From assembly GCF_005924265.1 (NCBI RefSeq), contig NZ_VCLB01000015.1, forward strand, positions 1 to 39,865: a DNA stretch of 39,865 nt, read 5' to 3'. Shown in pieces: positions 8,074 through 17,659 of this stretch. The position numbers and the translations under genes were made by a program. This stretch comes from Martelella lutilitoris (GTDB lineage Bacteria; Pseudomonadota; Alphaproteobacteria; Rhizobiales; Rhizobiaceae). Below the pieces are notes generated by a model. The model was not told the DNA's origin, ran no database searches, and was given only the letters and a program-made list of their open reading frames with translations. Each line of letters opens with the position of its first letter. Position 1 is the first letter of the stretch.

Positions 8074-8745
8074 TCAGAGCATGCTGTCGATAAGGGCCGA
8101 CATAGTGTCAACCGACATGTCCCCCGCATATTTCTTGCCGTTGATGAAAAAGGTCGGCGTCGCGCTGACACCGAACTCTTCCGCCCCGCGTTCTCTTACC
8201 GAATTTATCTCATCGAGCAGCTTCTGGTCCGTCAAGCAGGCCTGGAAGCTTTCCTGTGTAAAACCGGCGAGTTTGGCCATCTGCAGCATCGCGGCGCTGC
8301 CATCTTCGGCGGTGGCCCAGGTTCTCAGCTGCGCCAGCATCATGTCCATGAAGGGCACATATTTGCCGTTCGGCGCACAACGCGCCAGCATGAAGGCGGC
8401 CATGGCGCGCGGATCGAAGGGAAACTCGCGGAAGATGTAATAGACCTTGCCCGTGTCGATATAGTTTTCCTTGATCGCCGGAAAGGTGTTTTCCTGATAG
8501 TTGGCGCAGTGCGGGCAGGTCATCGACAGATATTCGATGATCTTGACCGGCGCGTCCTCCTCGCCCAAAGCGATTTCCGGAAGCGGTCCGGGCTCCAGCG
8601 CCTTCTTCATGTCGACAGTGCCCTGGCTCTTCGGCAGCTCGCCGCTCTGGGCAAAGGCGGAAGGGGCAAGGGAAAGCCCCGCCACCGCGCTGCCGGCAGC
8701 AACGCCGCGCAAAAGGGTCCGCTTGGTGATCTCGAATTCAGCCAT
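8074..8745 (-). CDS. DsbA-family thiol:disulfide oxidoreductase, exported
   Basis: The 223-aa protein has a signal peptide: a basic start (MAEFEITKRTLLRG), a hydrophobic core to about residue 28, and AFA before the mature part. A thioredoxin-like fold of the Thioredoxin_4/DsbA type follows, with active site CPHC at 77-80 in YLSMTCPHCANYQ. The C-terminal half has the cis-Pro strand VSATPTFFINGKKY. It probably forms or shuffles disulfides in periplasmic proteins. CPHC is the classic DsbA dipeptide, favouring oxidation. The frame stays open to 8829, but only the 8745 start puts the signal peptide at the N-terminus; 8778 is a possible alternative. It follows the DciA-like gene in the same direction. 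No DsbB partner is nearby. Confidence 0.9.
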   Translation of the reverse strand: MAEFEITKRTLLRGVAAGSAVAGLSLAPSAFAQSGELPKSQGTVDMKKALEPGPLPEIALGEEDAPVKIIEYLSMTCPHCANYQENTFPAIKENYIDTGKVYYIFREFPFDPRAMAAFMLARCAPNGKYVPFMDMMLAQLRTWATAEDGSAAMLQMAKLAGFTQESFQACLTDQKLLDEINSVRERGAEEFGVSATPTFFINGKKYAGDMSVDTMSALIDSML

Positions 8746-8854
8746 TTTCGCTTTCTCTCGTCTGGTTTCCCGTTTCATCTTCACTAGCGACCGGTGACAG
8801 GTTGTACAAGCCGGCAGCGCCTCCTTCAAACAGATGTGACCGTCGCGTGTATCA

Positions 8855-9385
8855 TCAGGCCGGCCCGCGACCTCTTGCCCGTTCCTTTCTGCGTTTCTCG
8901 CTCATCACGCCCGCGCCAAGCCGCATGATCGCGGCCTTGAGCTTTTCCGATTCGATCCCCTGAAGGCGCGCCTCCAGGTCTCTCGCCTCGGCGGGTGAGA
9001 GTTCCGGCGGTCTTCTGCGGCGCCCGCCCGGCGGCTGCACCGGCTTTTGCACCACCTTGATGCGGTCGATCGCCGAGAAGCCGAAAAAGCCGTTGACCCG
9101 GTGAATAAGTTCGCCCTGCGCATGGGTCAGGAACAGAACGCGCGCGCCCTCGCAGGCAACCGTCAGGCAGCCGGGCCGGAAACCGCCATCCTCGCTCTCG
9201 GAGGCGCGTTTCGGCCAGGTGATCTTTTCCGGCCGCGAGAATTCGGCATAGGCCTCGCCGGCGATCTCCTCCCACGCGCTCAAGAGGGCGGTGGAAATGC
9301 CGGCGCGGCGCGCAAGGATCGGATCGATGAGGCTGTTGGCGACATCGGCAATCTGGCTGGCGTTTCTCGGACGGGACGGGCGCAT
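8855..9385 (-). CDS. DciA-like DUF721 protein
   Basis: This 176-aa basic protein matches the DUF721 family, whose characterised member DciA loads the replicative helicase DnaB in bacteria lacking DnaC. The N-terminal 100 residues show the family pattern: IADVANSLIDPILARRAG, an LLSAWEEIAG helix, ITWPKR, then GCLTVACEGARVLFLTHAQGELIHRVNGFFG. The C-terminus is rich in Arg, Lys and Pro and probably disordered. Rhizobial homologues usually sit beside mutY, as here, where mutY is divergent across 168 bp. Helicase loading is inferred from the family; nothing in the sequence proves it for this copy. Confidence 0.85.
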   Translation of the reverse strand: MRPSRPRNASQIADVANSLIDPILARRAGISTALLSAWEEIAGEAYAEFSRPEKITWPKRASESEDGGFRPGCLTVACEGARVLFLTHAQGELIHRVNGFFGFSAIDRIKVVQKPVQPPGGRRRRPPELSPAEARDLEARLQGIESEKLKAAIMRLGAGVMSEKRRKERARGRGPA

Positions 9386-9553
9386 GATTTCCAGACCTTC
9401 GCAAAACCGGCCGCTTCATGCGGCAGAAGGTGCGCCGACCATAGAGAATTTGTCCGGCCATGAACAGGGAGCATCAAAAAGCCGCGGGTTAAATTTGCCC
9501 CGGAACTTGCCCGCCATCGGCCTTCCGCGATATGCCGTGAGAAGACCGCATGC

Positions 9554-10648
9554 ATGTTGATGTCAGGACCCATGGATCATTTCGCCCGCAAGCTTCTTGC
9601 CTGGTACGACCGCCACCACCGGGACCTTCCCTGGCGCGTCGGCCCTGCCGACAAGGCCGAGGGCACCCTGCCGGATCCCTACCACGTCTGGCTTTCCGAG
9701 ATCATGCTGCAGCAGACCACGGTGCAGGCGGTGAAGCCCTATTTCGACAAGTTCCTTGCCCGCTGGCCGCGCGTGGACGACCTTGCCGCAGCCGATACGG
9801 ACGCCGTCATGGCCGCATGGGCGGGGCTCGGCTATTACGCCCGCGCCCGCAATCTGAAGAAATGCGCCGAAGTGCTGGCGCGCGATCATGGCGGGCGGTT
9901 CCCCGACACATTTGACGACCTGAAGGCGCTGCCCGGCATCGGCGACTATACGGCGGCGGCCATTGCGGCCATCGCCTTTGACCGGCCGGAAGCCGTGGTC
10001 GACGGCAATGTGGAACGTGTGGTCACGCGGCTTTTTGCCATCGAGACGCCCCTGCCCTCGGCCAAGCCTGAAATCCGCGCCCGCACGAAGGAGATGACGC
10101 CGCAAGAACGGCCCGGCGATTTTGCCCAGGCGATGATGGATCTCGGCGCGACGCTCTGCACGCCGAAGCGGCCGGCCTGCGTTCTCTGTCCTCTGCGCGA
10201 GGAGTGCACCGCGCTCGCCGGTGACGACCCGCAGCGTTTTCCCCTGAAGATGCCGAAGGCGGCGCGGCCCGTACGCCGCGGCGCGGCCTTCGTCGCCGAG
10301 ACCGCCGATCGCAAGATCCTGCTCAGAACCCGAACGGAGAAGGGCCTCCTCGGCGGCATGGCGGAGGTTCCGACGACCGGCTGGACCGCCAGGACCGACG
10401 GCGAGACCGGAACGGATGCCGCCCCCTTTGCCGCCGACTGGAGGTCAAAGGGCGAGGTGGTCCACGTTTTTACCCATTTCGAACTCAGGCTTGCCGTCTT
10501 TCACGCCGAACGTGCCGAAGGCCCGGTATCGGGAGGACGCTGGACGAAAATCGCAGCCCTTGGTGAGGAAGCGCTGCCCAGTGTAATGAAGAAGGCAATC
10601 ACGCAGGCTATACCCGATGCATTCAAGGCCAGCAGGGAGAGACCATGA
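9554..10648 (+). CDS. mutY: A/G-specific adenine glycosylase MutY
   Basis: MutY removes adenine mispaired with 8-oxoguanine, preventing G-to-T transversions. The 364-aa protein contains catalytic Glu49 in LSEIMLQQTTVQAV, the helix-hairpin-helix LPGIGDYTAAAI (126-137), and catalytic Asp150 in VVDGNVERV. Four cysteines for the 4Fe-4S cluster (202, 209, 212, 218) have the canonical C-x6-C-x2-C-x5-C spacing. The C-terminal 130 residues form the NUDIX-like domain that recognises 8-oxoG. ATGs at 9554, 9560 and 9572 are all possible starts; the AGGA at 9565 is very close to 9572, so the start is uncertain by up to six residues. Its last codon overlaps the HAD gene start by 4 bp (ATGA). Confidence 0.97.
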   Translation: MLMSGPMDHFARKLLAWYDRHHRDLPWRVGPADKAEGTLPDPYHVWLSEIMLQQTTVQAVKPYFDKFLARWPRVDDLAAADTDAVMAAWAGLGYYARARNLKKCAEVLARDHGGRFPDTFDDLKALPGIGDYTAAAIAAIAFDRPEAVVDGNVERVVTRLFAIETPLPSAKPEIRARTKEMTPQERPGDFAQAMMDLGATLCTPKRPACVLCPLREECTALAGDDPQRFPLKMPKAARPVRRGAAFVAETADRKILLRTRTEKGLLGGMAEVPTTGWTARTDGETGTDAAPFAADWRSKGEVVHVFTHFELRLAVFHAERAEGPVSGGRWTKIAALGEEALPSVMKKAITQAIPDAFKASRERP

Positions 10649-11259
10649 CCACTGAAATCCGCCACATCGTTTACGACATCGGCCATGTGCTGGTGCATTA
10701 CGATCCGCTCGTGCCGTTTTCGCGCATCATCCCGGACGCCGAAAAACGCGCCCGTTTCTTTGCCGAGGTTTGCACCGATGCGTGGAACCACGAGCAGGAC
10801 CGCGGTCGCCCCTGGCCCGAGGCGGAAGCCGAAGCGATCGCCCGTCACCCGGAAGAGGCCGAGAATATCCGCGCCTTCCGCGCCCATTGGGACGAGATGA
10901 TTCCTTACGCCTACGAGGATTCCGTCGCGCTCTACCAGGCGCTGATCGCCGCCGGCCATGACGTGACGCTTCTGACCAATTTCGCGCCCGATACGTTCCG
11001 CATCTGCCGCACGCGCTATCCGTTTCTGGATAAGGGACGCGGCATCACCGTCTCCGGCGAGGTCGGCATGGTCAAGCCCGACCGTGACATTTTCGAGCGC
11101 CATGTCGAGACGTTCGGCCTTGCGCCAGAGGCGACGCTGTTCATCGACGACAAGGCCGTCAATGTGGAAGGGGCGAAGGCCGCCGGCTGGAACGCGGTGC
11201 GCTTTACCGGCGCTGATGCGCTGAAGGCCGATCTCGCCAGTTTCGGCATTACCGTCTGA
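10645..11259 (+). CDS. HAD-superfamily hydrolase (HAD-IA, YihX-like)
   Basis: This 204-aa protein has the four HAD motifs: VYDIGHVLVHYD with nucleophile Asp11, LLTNFAPD, the Lys of VGMVKPDRDIF, and FIDDKAVN with paired acids. The DxGxV start, where most HADs have DxDxT, is shared with YihX-type sugar-phosphate phosphatases; YihX has DLGNV, this protein DIGHV. An alpha-helical cap lies between motifs I and II. The start overlaps the mutY stop as ATGA, indicating translational coupling. A small phosphomonoester is the expected substrate, but its identity cannot be read from the sequence. Confidence 0.9.
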   Translation: MTTEIRHIVYDIGHVLVHYDPLVPFSRIIPDAEKRARFFAEVCTDAWNHEQDRGRPWPEAEAEAIARHPEEAENIRAFRAHWDEMIPYAYEDSVALYQALIAAGHDVTLLTNFAPDTFRICRTRYPFLDKGRGITVSGEVGMVKPDRDIFERHVETFGLAPEATLFIDDKAVNVEGAKAAGWNAVRFTGADALKADLASFGITV

Positions 11260-11276
11260 AGCCGCCGGAAACGCAA

Positions 11277-11308
11277 CCGGGCCCGACGGATGCCAGGCCC
11301 GGAATTTT
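11277..11308 (+). terminator. Terminator after mutY-HAD
   Basis: A 7-bp stem (CCGGGCC/GGCCCGG, 11277-11283 with 11296-11302) is followed by AATTTT. It lies 18 nt after the HAD stop codon, between convergent genes. The T-tract is short. Beyond it, 11380-11420 is an AT-rich stretch with no clear function. Confidence 0.6.
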
Positions 11309-11432
11309 GCCGCGTGTCGTTCGGAGGTCGCCAACCGCTACGCCGCTGCAGGGAACAGCTCAACCATTAAACGAAATTCGTAAACAATCTCTATATATAG
11401 TTGACAAAATCCTAATATAAGGAGCGGCGCAA

Positions 11433-12563
<1,131 letters not shown>

Positions 12564-12670
12564 TTACTCGCTTTTACAGGTACTCAACGACTGGTGACTG
12601 ACAGGATTCTCACCTGTTTTGGTTACCAAAGCGTTGAGGAGGACTGACAAAACGAACCTGGAGAAGGTCT

Positions 12671-13639
12671 TCAGCCCCGGCTGAACGCGCCGGCGCGGGC
12701 ATACCATTCCTCCGCCTCGCCCGGATCGTAGGGCACGCAGAGCCCGTGCTCATACATGAAAGCGAGTTCGCCAAGCGCATTGCGGTCGTTCTGTTCGGCG
12801 GCAGCCTTCAGCCAGCGCACGGCCTCGCCGCAATCCTTCGTCACGCCCCTGCCGCTTCGATAGAACATGCCGGTCTCGAACTGGGCTTCCTTAAGGCCCG
12901 CCTTCGCCGCTCTCTGGTACCAGCGGAACGCCTTTCTGAGGTCCCTGTCCGTGCCCATCCCTTTTTCGTAGAGATAGCCGAAATTGAGCTGGGCGATCGG
13001 CAGGTCCTTGTAGGCGGCGCGCTCGAGCCATTGGAATGCCTTGTCGTCGTTCTGCTCGACATGAATGCCGTTCATGAAATAGATGCCGACGTTGAATTCC
13101 CCCAACGCCATGCCCTGCTGGGCTGCAAGGTGAAACTGGCTGAAGGCCTCCCCGTCATTCTGCTCGACGCCCCAACCCTGCTGGTACAGCACGCCGAGAT
13201 TATACTGGGCATCCTTGTGCCCGCGCGCAGATGCAGGGCTCAGGTAACGGGCCGCCATCTCATAATCGATGGGAACGCCATCGCCGCGCATGTAGAGCGA
13301 GCCGAGATTAGACTGGGCCTCCAGGAAATTCTTGTCGGCCGATTTCCTGAACCAGACGGCGGCCTCCGCCGGATCGCGTTCTCGTCCGACCCCGGTCAGA
13401 TACTGGACGCCGAGATTGTTCTGCGCCGCGCCATCGCCCATGAAGGCTGAGAGCATCAACTTGAAATCGCTATACCAGCCACGCAAAATGGCACGGCGCG
13501 CCTTTTCGTCCAGGTCGACGGCGAAGCCGGTATCGCCGATCACGGCCTGCCCGTCTTCGCTCGCGCGAGAGCCGCCGTCACAGGCGGCGACCAGCATGGC
13601 CAGCATCACAGCCAGAACCGGCACCAAAACTCTTTTCAA
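12671..13639 (-). CDS. Sel1-repeat lipoprotein
   Basis: This 322-aa protein begins with a lipoprotein signal peptide: MKRVLVPVLAVMLAMLVAAC, with lipobox LVAAC and lipidated Cys20. From about residue 75 onward it consists of Sel1-like repeats of about 36 residues, each with patterns such as AQNNLGVQYLTG, AQSNLGSLYMRG, AQYNLGVLYQQG and AQLNFGYLYEKG. About seven repeats are visible. Such solenoids mediate protein-protein contacts, often in envelope or signalling roles; the partner is unknown. It lies upstream of ccrM on the same strand, 110 bp away, so the two could be co-transcribed. Confidence 0.9.
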   Translation of the reverse strand: MKRVLVPVLAVMLAMLVAACDGGSRASEDGQAVIGDTGFAVDLDEKARRAILRGWYSDFKLMLSAFMGDGAAQNNLGVQYLTGVGRERDPAEAAVWFRKSADKNFLEAQSNLGSLYMRGDGVPIDYEMAARYLSPASARGHKDAQYNLGVLYQQGWGVEQNDGEAFSQFHLAAQQGMALGEFNVGIYFMNGIHVEQNDDKAFQWLERAAYKDLPIAQLNFGYLYEKGMGTDRDLRKAFRWYQRAAKAGLKEAQFETGMFYRSGRGVTKDCGEAVRWLKAAAEQNDRNALGELAFMYEHGLCVPYDPGEAEEWYARAGAFSRG

Positions 13640-13756
13640 CTCATCCCCTCGGCCACAAGGCCGCCCCCGGCATCCTGCAAAATGACGCGATCAGGCTAAA
13701 TGCCGCACGTCAGAGATGCAACAAGGAGAACCAGCAAAGTGTCGCGCACGGGTGGC

Positions 13757-14473
13757 TCAATCGGCCAACTCGTTCTCCCAATAGGCATTGGCAACGCCCG
13801 GCCATTTGACCATGCCGGCGACGAGCGTGTCGATTTCGGCGTGGATGACGGCGGTGCGCACAAGGGTGGCGCCGATCTCGACCAGACCATCCTCGCGCTC
13901 CTCGATCTCGATGTCGCGCACCGGATAGCGCGCGCGGTCGAGTTCCTCGAAGAGCTGGCGGCGCACGGCGGAGATCCTGTCCTGGCTGGTGACGACGCGC
14001 ACGACGAACATGGCTTCGCCGGCGTTCGGATTGAGCGGCAGGCGGTTGATGCGGTCGGCGACCGGGTGAAGCAGGGTATTGGCGGCGAGCACCACGATCG
14101 TGACGAGCACCGCTTCCGCCAGCATATCGGAGCCCGCACAGGCGCCGGCGGCGGCCGAGCACCAGAGCGTAGCGGCCGTGTTGAGACCGCGCACATTATA
14201 GCCCTCCTTCATGATCACGCCGGCGCCGAGAAAGCCGATGCCGGAGACCACATAAGAAATGACGCGAACCGCCTCCACGTCGCCGGCCACCCGCTGGCCG
14301 AGATCGACGAAGGCGGCCGCCCCGATGGCGACCAGCGCATTGGTGCGCACGCCGGCGCTGCGCTGGCGATACTGCCGTTCCGCGCCGATCGCCGTGCCGC
14401 AGATGAAGCCGACGATCAGGCTGAGTGCGCTGTCGAGGATGGGAAAGAGCTGGAAGGTATTGAGGAAGTTCAT
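13757..14473 (-). CDS. MgtC/SapB-family membrane protein
   Basis: The protein is 238 aa from the chosen start (MNFLNTFQLF). The N-terminal half has about four hydrophobic helices with family motifs: LIVGFICGTAIGAERQYRQRSAGVRTNALVAIGAA, then GIGFLGAGVIMKEGYNVRGLNTAATLWCSAAAG. The C-terminal half is a soluble ACT-like domain (MFVVRVVTSQDRISAVRRQLFEEL). MgtC proteins in pathogens help growth at low magnesium, partly by acting on F-type ATPase; other SapB-type members are uncharacterised. The start at 14473 has an AGGA site about 9 nt upstream. The frame stays open to 14560, but the upstream part is not hydrophobic and lacks family similarity. No magnesium riboswitch or MgtB neighbour was seen. 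Confidence 0.9.
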   Translation of the reverse strand: MNFLNTFQLFPILDSALSLIVGFICGTAIGAERQYRQRSAGVRTNALVAIGAAAFVDLGQRVAGDVEAVRVISYVVSGIGFLGAGVIMKEGYNVRGLNTAATLWCSAAAGACAGSDMLAEAVLVTIVVLAANTLLHPVADRINRLPLNPNAGEAMFVVRVVTSQDRISAVRRQLFEELDRARYPVRDIEIEEREDGLVEIGATLVRTAVIHAEIDTLVAGMVKWPGVANAYWENELAD

Positions 14474-14587
14474 GCCGAGCTGGTCCTGCTGTTTTGTTGC
14501 CGGCGGGGGCCAGGCAAGGTTCCACCGCCGATAGCGCTTTGTCCAGCACGAACGTGACAAGCAAATTATGCCGCAAAAGCGCGGCGC

Positions 14588-15412
14588 CTAGTTCCAGAAG
14601 TCCGGCACGGTCTCGGAGAGCCTCGGCCCGAGGCGCAGCGGGGCGATCTTCTCGGCGAGGCCGGTCGTATCGGAAATCTCGACGCCGACGCCGCAGATGG
14701 TTGCAGGCCCCGTCGCGGCCTCGAAACGGGACTTGTTCATCTTGGAGACGAAGCGGGAGAGCGGCTCTTCCTTGTCCATGCCGAGCGAGGAATCGTAATC
14801 GCCGCACATCCCGGCATCCGACATATAGGCCGTGCCGCCGTTCAGGATCTGGCAGTCGGCGGTCGGCACATGGGTGTGGGTGCCGACAACGAGGCTGGCG
14901 CGGCCATCGACGAAATGGCCGAAGGCCTGCTTCTCGCTGGTGGCTTCCGCGTGGAAATCGAAGACGATGGCGTCCACCTGATCCTTCAGCTGGCAGGCTT
15001 CCAGAATGTCCTCGCCCGCCTTGAAGGGATCGTCGAGTTCGGGATGCATGAACACGCGTCCCATGATGTTGGCTACCAAAACGCGCGCGCCGTTCCTGGC
15101 ATAATGAATGCTGGACCCCCTGCCCGGCGTGCCGGCCGGATAGTTCGCCGGCCTCAGGAACTGTTCATGCCGGTCGGCGAAGATGATCGCGTCCTTCTGG
15201 TCCCACACGTGATTGCCGGTGGTCACCACATCGGCGCCGGCATTGATGGTCTCCTGAAAGATGGTCTCGGTGATGCCGAAACCGCCGGCGGCGTTCTCGC
15301 CGTTGACGATGACGAAATCGAGCTTCAGATCGCTGATCAGGCCCGGCAGGCGATCCCACACCGCCTTGCGGCCCGTCTTACCGACCATGTCCCCGAGAAA
15401 AAGCAAACGCAT
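14588..15412 (-). CDS. YmdB-type metallophosphoesterase (2',3'-cyclic nucleotide 2'-phosphodiesterase)
   Basis: This 274-aa protein belongs to the TIGR00282/YmdB family, whose Bacillus member hydrolyses cyclic nucleotides and affects biofilm and motility genes. Dinuclear metal ligands are evident: MRLLFLGDMVGKTGR (Asp8), NGENAAGG, TTGNHVWDQKD, DFHAEATSEK and VGTHTHVPTAD. The start is set at MRLLFLGD, the conserved N-terminus; an upstream extension to 15475 lacks similarity. It follows the 5-formyl-THF cyclo-ligase gene on the same strand, an arrangement common in Rhizobiales. The physiological substrate in this group is not established. Confidence 0.92.
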   Translation of the reverse strand: MRLLFLGDMVGKTGRKAVWDRLPGLISDLKLDFVIVNGENAAGGFGITETIFQETINAGADVVTTGNHVWDQKDAIIFADRHEQFLRPANYPAGTPGRGSSIHYARNGARVLVANIMGRVFMHPELDDPFKAGEDILEACQLKDQVDAIVFDFHAEATSEKQAFGHFVDGRASLVVGTHTHVPTADCQILNGGTAYMSDAGMCGDYDSSLGMDKEEPLSRFVSKMNKSRFEAATGPATICGVGVEISDTTGLAEKIAPLRLGPRLSETVPDFWN

Positions 15413-15542
15413 GAGAAATCCAATCTGTCCCTGACGGCGCATGCCGGAACCGCACAGGCGCCGACCTTCGTGCAAACAGGCTCTAACGCCCCGCCGCCTT
15501 CATGCAAATGGTTTTTGTCGAAAACAGGTTGGAAAGCCCGCT

Positions 15543-16139
15543 TCAATCCCCGTTTTCGATCCGCCGGAAACCGCTTTCGGTGATGATCGCGTCGAGCGGC
15601 ACGTCGTGGGGTTCGGCGGGAACGGACGGCACTTCCTGCAGGTCGAAGGCGATACCGACAAGAAAGGGCTTTCTGCCGCGCGCGGCAAGGCGCGCGATCG
15701 CCCGGTCGTAATGGCCGGCGCCATAGCCGATGCGGTTGCCGGCCTCGTCAAAGACCGAAAGCGGCATCAGCAGGATGTCGGGATCGACTTCGCCGGCGTC
15801 CTCGCCCGGCGCGCGCGTGCCGAAGCCGCCGGCGACGAGTTCCTCGCCCGACCGGAAAGGACGGAAGACGATGGTCTCGCGGTCGACAACGGCGGGCAGC
15901 GCAAGCTCAGCCCCCGCCTTCTCCAGCAGGGCCATCAGCAGGCCGACATCGGCCTCGGAGCGGATGGGGTGATAGCCGGCGACGCATTTTCCGGCAATTT
16001 GGGGGACAAGCGCCTCGGCCCCGTGCGTGGCAATCGCCAGGCTTTTCAGGCGGCGCTCATCGGTCGTCAGCGCATCCCGGCGTTTGAGACTGCGGTTGCG
16101 CATGTCCGGCTTGCTGTCTGGCACGTCGTTCACACGCAT
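15543..16139 (-). CDS. 5-formyltetrahydrofolate cyclo-ligase
   Basis: This enzyme (EC 6.3.3.2) converts 5-formyl-THF to 5,10-methenyl-THF with ATP, recycling a stored folate. The 198-aa protein has the family features: an N-terminal RRDALTTDERRLKS helix, a VAGYHPIRSEADV strand that binds folate, and the phosphate-binding motif GNRIGYGAGHYDRAIARL near residue 150. Context is diagnostic: in many proteobacteria, zapA, the 6S RNA gene and this gene (ygfA/fau in E. coli) are adjacent in that order, as they are here. It probably shares a transcript with 6S RNA. Confidence 0.94.
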   Translation of the reverse strand: MRVNDVPDSKPDMRNRSLKRRDALTTDERRLKSLAIATHGAEALVPQIAGKCVAGYHPIRSEADVGLLMALLEKAGAELALPAVVDRETIVFRPFRSGEELVAGGFGTRAPGEDAGEVDPDILLMPLSVFDEAGNRIGYGAGHYDRAIARLAARGRKPFLVGIAFDLQEVPSVPAEPHDVPLDAIITESGFRRIENGD

Positions 16140-16164
16140 GTCCTGCCTGCGTCATAAGGAAGTG

Positions 16165-16324
16165 GCCGGTCCACGGCGACCGATGGAATCGGTTGGATCC
16201 TGGGCGCCTACAGAAGTAGGTGGGCGCCATATAACCAAGCCCACGAGCGAGGTCAGGGACAGCTCCCTTAGGATCGAGTAAGGCCCCGGGGATTCGTTGA
16301 TTCCTGTCGAGAAGCGCAGACCGT
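16165..16324 (-). ncRNA. ssrS: 6S RNA (ssrS), approximate ends
   Basis: 6S RNA binds sigma70-RNA polymerase by mimicking an open promoter. No protein frame occupies the 290 bp between zapA and the cyclo-ligase gene, the classic ssrS position. The minus-strand RNA could form one long interrupted hairpin: CGGTC near the 5' end pairs with GACCG near 16166-16170, and a strong apical hairpin lies near 16207-16236 (GGCGCC and CCTAC/GTAGG pairings). The CCCTAAGG and GTCCCTGACC runs between them resemble the conserved bubble region of alphaproteobacterial 6S. A TATATA -10 box at 16331-16336 sets the 5' end near 16324, giving about 160 nt. The ends are estimates. Confidence 0.75.
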
Positions 16325-16330
16325 AGTTCC

Positions 16331-16360
16331 TATATAAGGCTCTGGCCTTCCGCCCGCCAG
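16331..16360 (-). promoter_or_regulatory. Probable 6S RNA promoter
   Basis: TATATA on the minus strand (16331-16336) is a strong -10 element. CTGGCG lies 18 bases upstream (16355-16360) as a poor -35. Transcription would start about 7 nt downstream, near 16324. This is inferred from pattern and from the 6S position. Confidence 0.45.
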
Positions 16361-16430
16361 AGGGAAAAGACGTCGCGAATATGATTTTTCCCTGGTCGCC
16401 CGAAGCGTCTTCGGCCCTGCGGAAATCCAG

Positions 16431-16796
16431 CTACTTGTCGGCGCCCGATACCTTCCTGGAAAGCGTCGAAAGCCGCCCGGCGAGGTTCTCCAGGACGGCC
16501 GCCACCTCATCGTCATGGGCCGCCCGCGCGCTGTCGGCATCGCCCGCCCTGGCGCGAAGATCGTTGAGTTCGGCGGCGTTGGCATCGACGAGCGTCTGCA
16601 GGTCGTGCAATTCGTCCATGATCATGATGCCCGCCATCACCGTCAGTCGCAGGTCGCCGATCTCGCCGAACTGGCCGCGCAGATTGCCGATATAGGAATC
16701 GAAACGGGCGGCAAGATCGACCAGGTGGTCTTCCTGCCCAGTCTCGCAGGCCATCCGGTAGGCCTTGCCATCAATATTGACGGTGACTTGCGCCAT
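16431..16796 (-). CDS. zapA: Cell division protein ZapA
   Basis: ZapA binds and bundles FtsZ filaments at the division site. At 121 aa it has the expected length. The N-terminus VTVNIDGKAYRMACETGQEDHLVDLAARFDSYI is the globular ZapA head, followed by GDLRLTVMAGIMIMDEL and a C-terminal coiled coil (residues about 60-115). It is preceded by the DUF4164 gene with an 18-bp gap and followed by 6S RNA, matching the usual Rhizobiales order. Confidence 0.94.
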   Translation of the reverse strand: MAQVTVNIDGKAYRMACETGQEDHLVDLAARFDSYIGNLRGQFGEIGDLRLTVMAGIMIMDELHDLQTLVDANAAELNDLRARAGDADSARAAHDDEVAAVLENLAGRLSTLSRKVSGADK

Positions 16797-16814
16797 CTCT
16801 TCCTCTTTTGCGAC

Positions 16815-17096
16815 CTATCTCTCGTGGTCGAGAACCGAGCGGATCGTCTCCATGGCCGTGACCAGCCTGCGGGAAACCTCGCGGTTGACTTCTTCCAGCC
16901 GGTTCGCCCGAAACTGCGCCTGGTCCAGTTCGCGCGCAAGGCCCGCGCGGTCCTCATGCACGATCCGCACCTCGTTTTCGAGGTCTTCCCGGTTCTGAAG
17001 CTTGTCCGTGCGGGCGTCGACGGCGTTTTCCAGGCCGGAAAGCGCCTTTTCCAGCGCCTCAAGCGCATTTTGCAGCCGACCCGTTTCCGCCACCAT
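16815..17096 (-). CDS. DUF4164 coiled-coil protein
   Basis: This small (93 aa), highly charged protein is predicted to be almost entirely one coiled coil (ALEALEKALSGLENAVD, then ENEVRIVHEDRAGLARELDQ). It matches DUF4164, found beside zapA in Rhizobiales. A strong ribosome site (GAGGAAAGG) precedes the ATG. Pairing with ZapA suggests a role in FtsZ-ring structure, perhaps analogous to ZapB, but that is inference from neighbourhood and coiled-coil nature. A GAATC (GANTC) site lies at 17179-17183 in its upstream region. Confidence 0.85.
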   Translation of the reverse strand: MVAETGRLQNALEALEKALSGLENAVDARTDKLQNREDLENEVRIVHEDRAGLARELDQAQFRANRLEEVNREVSRRLVTAMETIRSVLDHER

Positions 17097-17659
17097 TGCC
17101 TTTCCTCTTCAAGAGAGAGACGCGCATTGCATGAACCGCCCCGAAAGCCGCCACTCTAGGGTGCGAAAATACACTTTCGAATCGCCAAGATACCCGAAAT
17201 TTCATCGTGATCTTAGGGAGAGTTAACAGCCGAGGTCAACTGAGGCCCATGATTGTCAAGTGGAAACTTGATGCAACGCCGACCGCCCGCGCGCGCCGGC
17301 ACACCTGAGGAGGAAGATGGCGCATTTGTGAGCGCATGACACGCCGACGATTTGTCATAAAGCAATGAAGCGCGGAGAAACTTCGCTTATCAATCGATTT
17401 AGAGGCAGGGAAACCGCTTAAAAGAGGCAGGTCATGCACCATATTGCAGCAAGGCTGGTTAAGCTGTGGCAGGCCCATATGAAATGGTGTAGTGTCCACG
17501 CGTTTTCGGGCTCGAGGTCCAGCGAGGCGCTTTCGGATTTGCCGCCTTGATTGGTTCGGGCAACACTGTAATTTAACCGGCAGCACTGCCGACCGGCCAG
17601 ATGGCCGGTTTCCCAATGACCAACGCAATCTCTCAAGAATCAAGAAAAGCGAAGAACAC
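17097..17659. promoter_or_regulatory. Divergent intergenic region: DUF4164-zapA and tkt control DNA
   Basis: No gene is evident in this 560-bp gap; frames here are short and lack family similarity. For tkt, TTGATT (17547-17552) and TAATTT (17569-17574), spaced by 16, form a plausible promoter. They predict an approximately 80-nt leader containing a perfect 7-bp hairpin (ACCGGCC/GGCCGGT, 17592-17609, loop AGAT) about 50 nt before the tkt start. The DUF4164 side carries a strong ribosome site and one GANTC site. A small unannotated RNA cannot be excluded. Confidence 0.5.

Noticed and set aside
17205-17230. A CtrA box upstream of the DUF4164-zapA unit (TTAA-N7-TAAG on the minus strand)
   Set aside because: The second half-site departs from TTAA, and no other CtrA feature supports it.
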